DNA from: Stenomitos frigidus ULC18
GTDB taxonomy: Bacteria; Cyanobacteriota; Cyanobacteriia; Leptolyngbyales; Leptolyngbyaceae
Length of the DNA stretch: 53,553 nt
Reading direction: 5' to 3'
Assembly (NCBI RefSeq): GCF_003003795.1
Contig: NZ_PVWK01000133.1
Coordinates: 1-53,553 of the forward strand
Below, one piece after another: positions 52,154 through 53,553 of this stretch. The notes below the pieces were generated by a model, which was given only the letters and a program-made list of their open reading frames with translations, was not told the origin of the DNA and did not search any database. Position numbers and translations under genes: made by a program. Positions within the stretch are counted from its first letter, which is position 1, and each line of letters starts with the position of its first letter.

Positions 52154-53553
52154 TGGTGTCAAGTTAAGAAAAAGAAGCCAGAGTCAAGGGGGCTTTCAGG
52201 GCGCGTTAGGCTGAGGCTAGCCGCTTTCCACACAGTGCCATGAGCCAACAGCGTCGCGGGAATCCTGATTTACGCCGAGCCGTTACCGCCCCTGCTCCCA
52301 GCAATGAGGCACTCGAAGCCCGCCTGCGCGATTGGGTCAGTCCCGGTACGTTTGCCGGGCTCAAAACGGTGCAGGACAAGGGTCGACACTTACGCGACCG
52401 GGTGCTGACGTTGCCTGTGATGGCAGCGATTGTGTTGAGTCTGGTGTCTCGGCAAATCAGTGGGTTGAGCGAAGCCTTGCGGGTGCTAGAGCAGGAGGGA
52501 CTGATGTGGGCAGAGGCGCAAGCCGTGAGCAAACAAGCGTTGTCCGACCGCCTGCGCACGTTGCCTGCGAGTCTCTTCGCACAACTGTTTGAGCAGGTCT
52601 TAGCACGTCGGCAAGCCCAACCACGCACAGAAGTGGAAGTGTTGCCCGCCCACTGGCAGACCGTCCAACAACAGTTTGGTGTGGTATGGTGCGCCGATAG
52701 TTCCACCTTAGAGTCGTTGGCGAAAAAACTCGCGACCCTCGAACAACATGCTTCCGGCTTAGGTGGCAAGATGATGATGGTCGTCGAAGCGTTTTCGCGC
52801 TGTCCCGTGGCTGCTTGGTATAGCGTTGATGCTTACGCCCATGACCAGCGATGGCATGACTGTCTCCTGGAGCGCTTGCCCCAGGGTGGGTTACTCCTGT
52901 TTGACTTAGGCTTCTTTAATTTTGCCTGGTTTGATGCCTTCACACAGGCAAACAAGTATTTCCTCACCCGGTGGAAGCAGAAAACTGCAGGCAAGGTGCT
53001 GCGGGTGCTGCGTCAAGGTCCCCGGTATCGGGATGAACTCTTGGCCTTGGGGGTGTACCGCTCCAATCCTTGCAGCTATCCTCTGCGGCGGGTCTCGGTA
53101 CAATGGGGCACCACCTGGCATACCTACCTCACCAATGTCCTCGACCCAGAGCGGTTATCGGCACAACAGGTGTGTGATCTCTACGCCCAACGCTGGCGGA
53201 TTGAGGAGGCGTTTTTGCTGACGAAGCGCTTGCTCGGTTTAGCCTACTTGTGGGTCGGTGGCAGCAATGGTGTCCAGATCCTCTACGCTACCTGGATCTT
53301 TTATGCTGTGTTGATGGACCTCTGTGCTGATGTTGCCGTAGCGTTGCGCCAACCCTTAGAACGCATTTCCGTCGAAATGGTCTTTCGCTCTCTGTATCAT
53401 TTTAGTCGGGCACGGCAACAGGGACGGGCAGAAGCCTTGCTGCCGTTTTTAGTGCAATTTCACCACTCCTTTGGCTTAAGTAGATCAGGCTTGAAAAGCT
53501 CCGGTATGTAAAGTTAGATGGAGGTATCGATTTCAACGATTTGGAGGTGCAGC
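52154..53553 (+). mobile_element. IS4-family insertion sequence, right end outside window
   Basis: The element probably begins with GGTGTCAAGTTAAG at about 52154. It contains one transposase gene ending at 53511, and 42 more bases continue to the window edge. No inverted copy of the left end is seen in the window, so the right end is beyond it. Boundaries are inference from the broken repeat on the left. Confidence 0.6.
52240..53511 (+). CDS. IS4-family DDE transposase
   Basis: The transposase is intact at 423 residues. The first catalytic Asp lies in VVWCADSSTLESLAKKL and the second in LLLFDLGFFNFAWFDAF. The Y-x2-R-x3-E signature with a downstream Lys reads YAQRWRIEEAFLLTKRLLGL, as in IS4-type enzymes. 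No frameshift or stop is visible, so the copy may be active. The helical N-terminus (RHLRDRVLTLPVMAAIVLSL) is typical. It is the only transposase gene in the window. Confidence 0.9.
   Translation: MSQQRRGNPDLRRAVTAPAPSNEALEARLRDWVSPGTFAGLKTVQDKGRHLRDRVLTLPVMAAIVLSLVSRQISGLSEALRVLEQEGLMWAEAQAVSKQALSDRLRTLPASLFAQLFEQVLARRQAQPRTEVEVLPAHWQTVQQQFGVVWCADSSTLESLAKKLATLEQHASGLGGKMMMVVEAFSRCPVAAWYSVDAYAHDQRWHDCLLERLPQGGLLLFDLGFFNFAWFDAFTQANKYFLTRWKQKTAGKVLRVLRQGPRYRDELLALGVYRSNPCSYPLRRVSVQWGTTWHTYLTNVLDPERLSAQQVCDLYAQRWRIEEAFLLTKRLLGLAYLWVGGSNGVQILYATWIFYAVLMDLCADVAVALRQPLERISVEMVFRSLYHFSRARQQGRAEALLPFLVQFHHSFGLSRSGLKSSGM

Overview
This window looks like chromosomal DNA of a cyanobacterium, probably a filamentous or Leptolyngbya/Oscillatoriales-like one. 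This rests on gene content: ndhO, the division gene ftn2/zipN, a Tic22-like protein, phycobiliprotein-like and linker genes, a LabA-like NYN protein, a DUF2259 lipoprotein and a PES-like acyltransferase/hydrolase pair. It also rests on the many GCGATCGC (HIP1) octamers and on heptameric short tandem repeats (STRR) between genes. The exact genus is inference. I saw no rRNA, tRNA or CRISPR array.

Layout. Bases 1-10,400 hold a broken receiver-domain fragment, a membrane C39-like protease with a peptidoglycan-binding domain, a caspase-like protein lacking its catalytic cysteine, prmC, a Tic22-like protein, an O-antigen-ligase-like polymerase and a Shethna-type 2Fe-2S ferredoxin. Bases 10,400-17,700 hold a NarL/LuxR response regulator, the sulfate permease genes cysT-cysW with a NIL-domain gene, gntK, a CYTH phosphatase, a fructokinase and two small cyanobacterial proteins, one of them frameshifted. 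Bases 17,700-26,100 hold a repeat cluster, a 1200-residue PAS/GAF histidine kinase, an orphan phycobiliprotein-like/linker pair and an acyltransferase plus alpha/beta hydrolase that together resemble plant phytyl ester synthase. Bases 26,100-38,200 hold metG, a LabA-like gene, lptC, a family-4 uracil-DNA glycosylase, a phosphoribosyltransferase, a DUF2259 lipoprotein, pyrF inside a long inverted repeat, glyA and an AEC transporter. Bases 38,200-51,600 hold ftn2, pdhA, ndhO, mdh, a Ser/Thr kinase, a three-gene osmoprotectant-type ABC transporter, accA, an SDR and folE. The right end holds an IS4-type transposase gene whose element runs off the window.

Most genes are ordinary core-metabolism genes in short operons. 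The unusual layer is the repeated DNA. (1) A 123-bp MITE-like element has 31-bp imperfect terminal inverted repeats. (2) A dispersed motif (core CTTAGGAWCG followed by GRATTAAAT) is paired with GC-rich hairpins, sits at gene 3' ends and repeatedly supplies the stop codon. (3) Heptamer STRRs overlap stop codons, ribosome-binding sites and even coding sequence. (4) A 60-70 bp inverted repeat flanks the pyrF segment. (5) The IS4 element seems to have landed inside a copy of repeat family 2.

Among proteins, the most interesting candidates are the cysteine-less orthocaspase, the phycobiliprotein-like/linker pair, the histidine kinase with a phytochrome-like GAF that lacks its bilin cysteine, and the split PES-like pair. 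All assignments come from reading translated sequence by eye; no database search was run.
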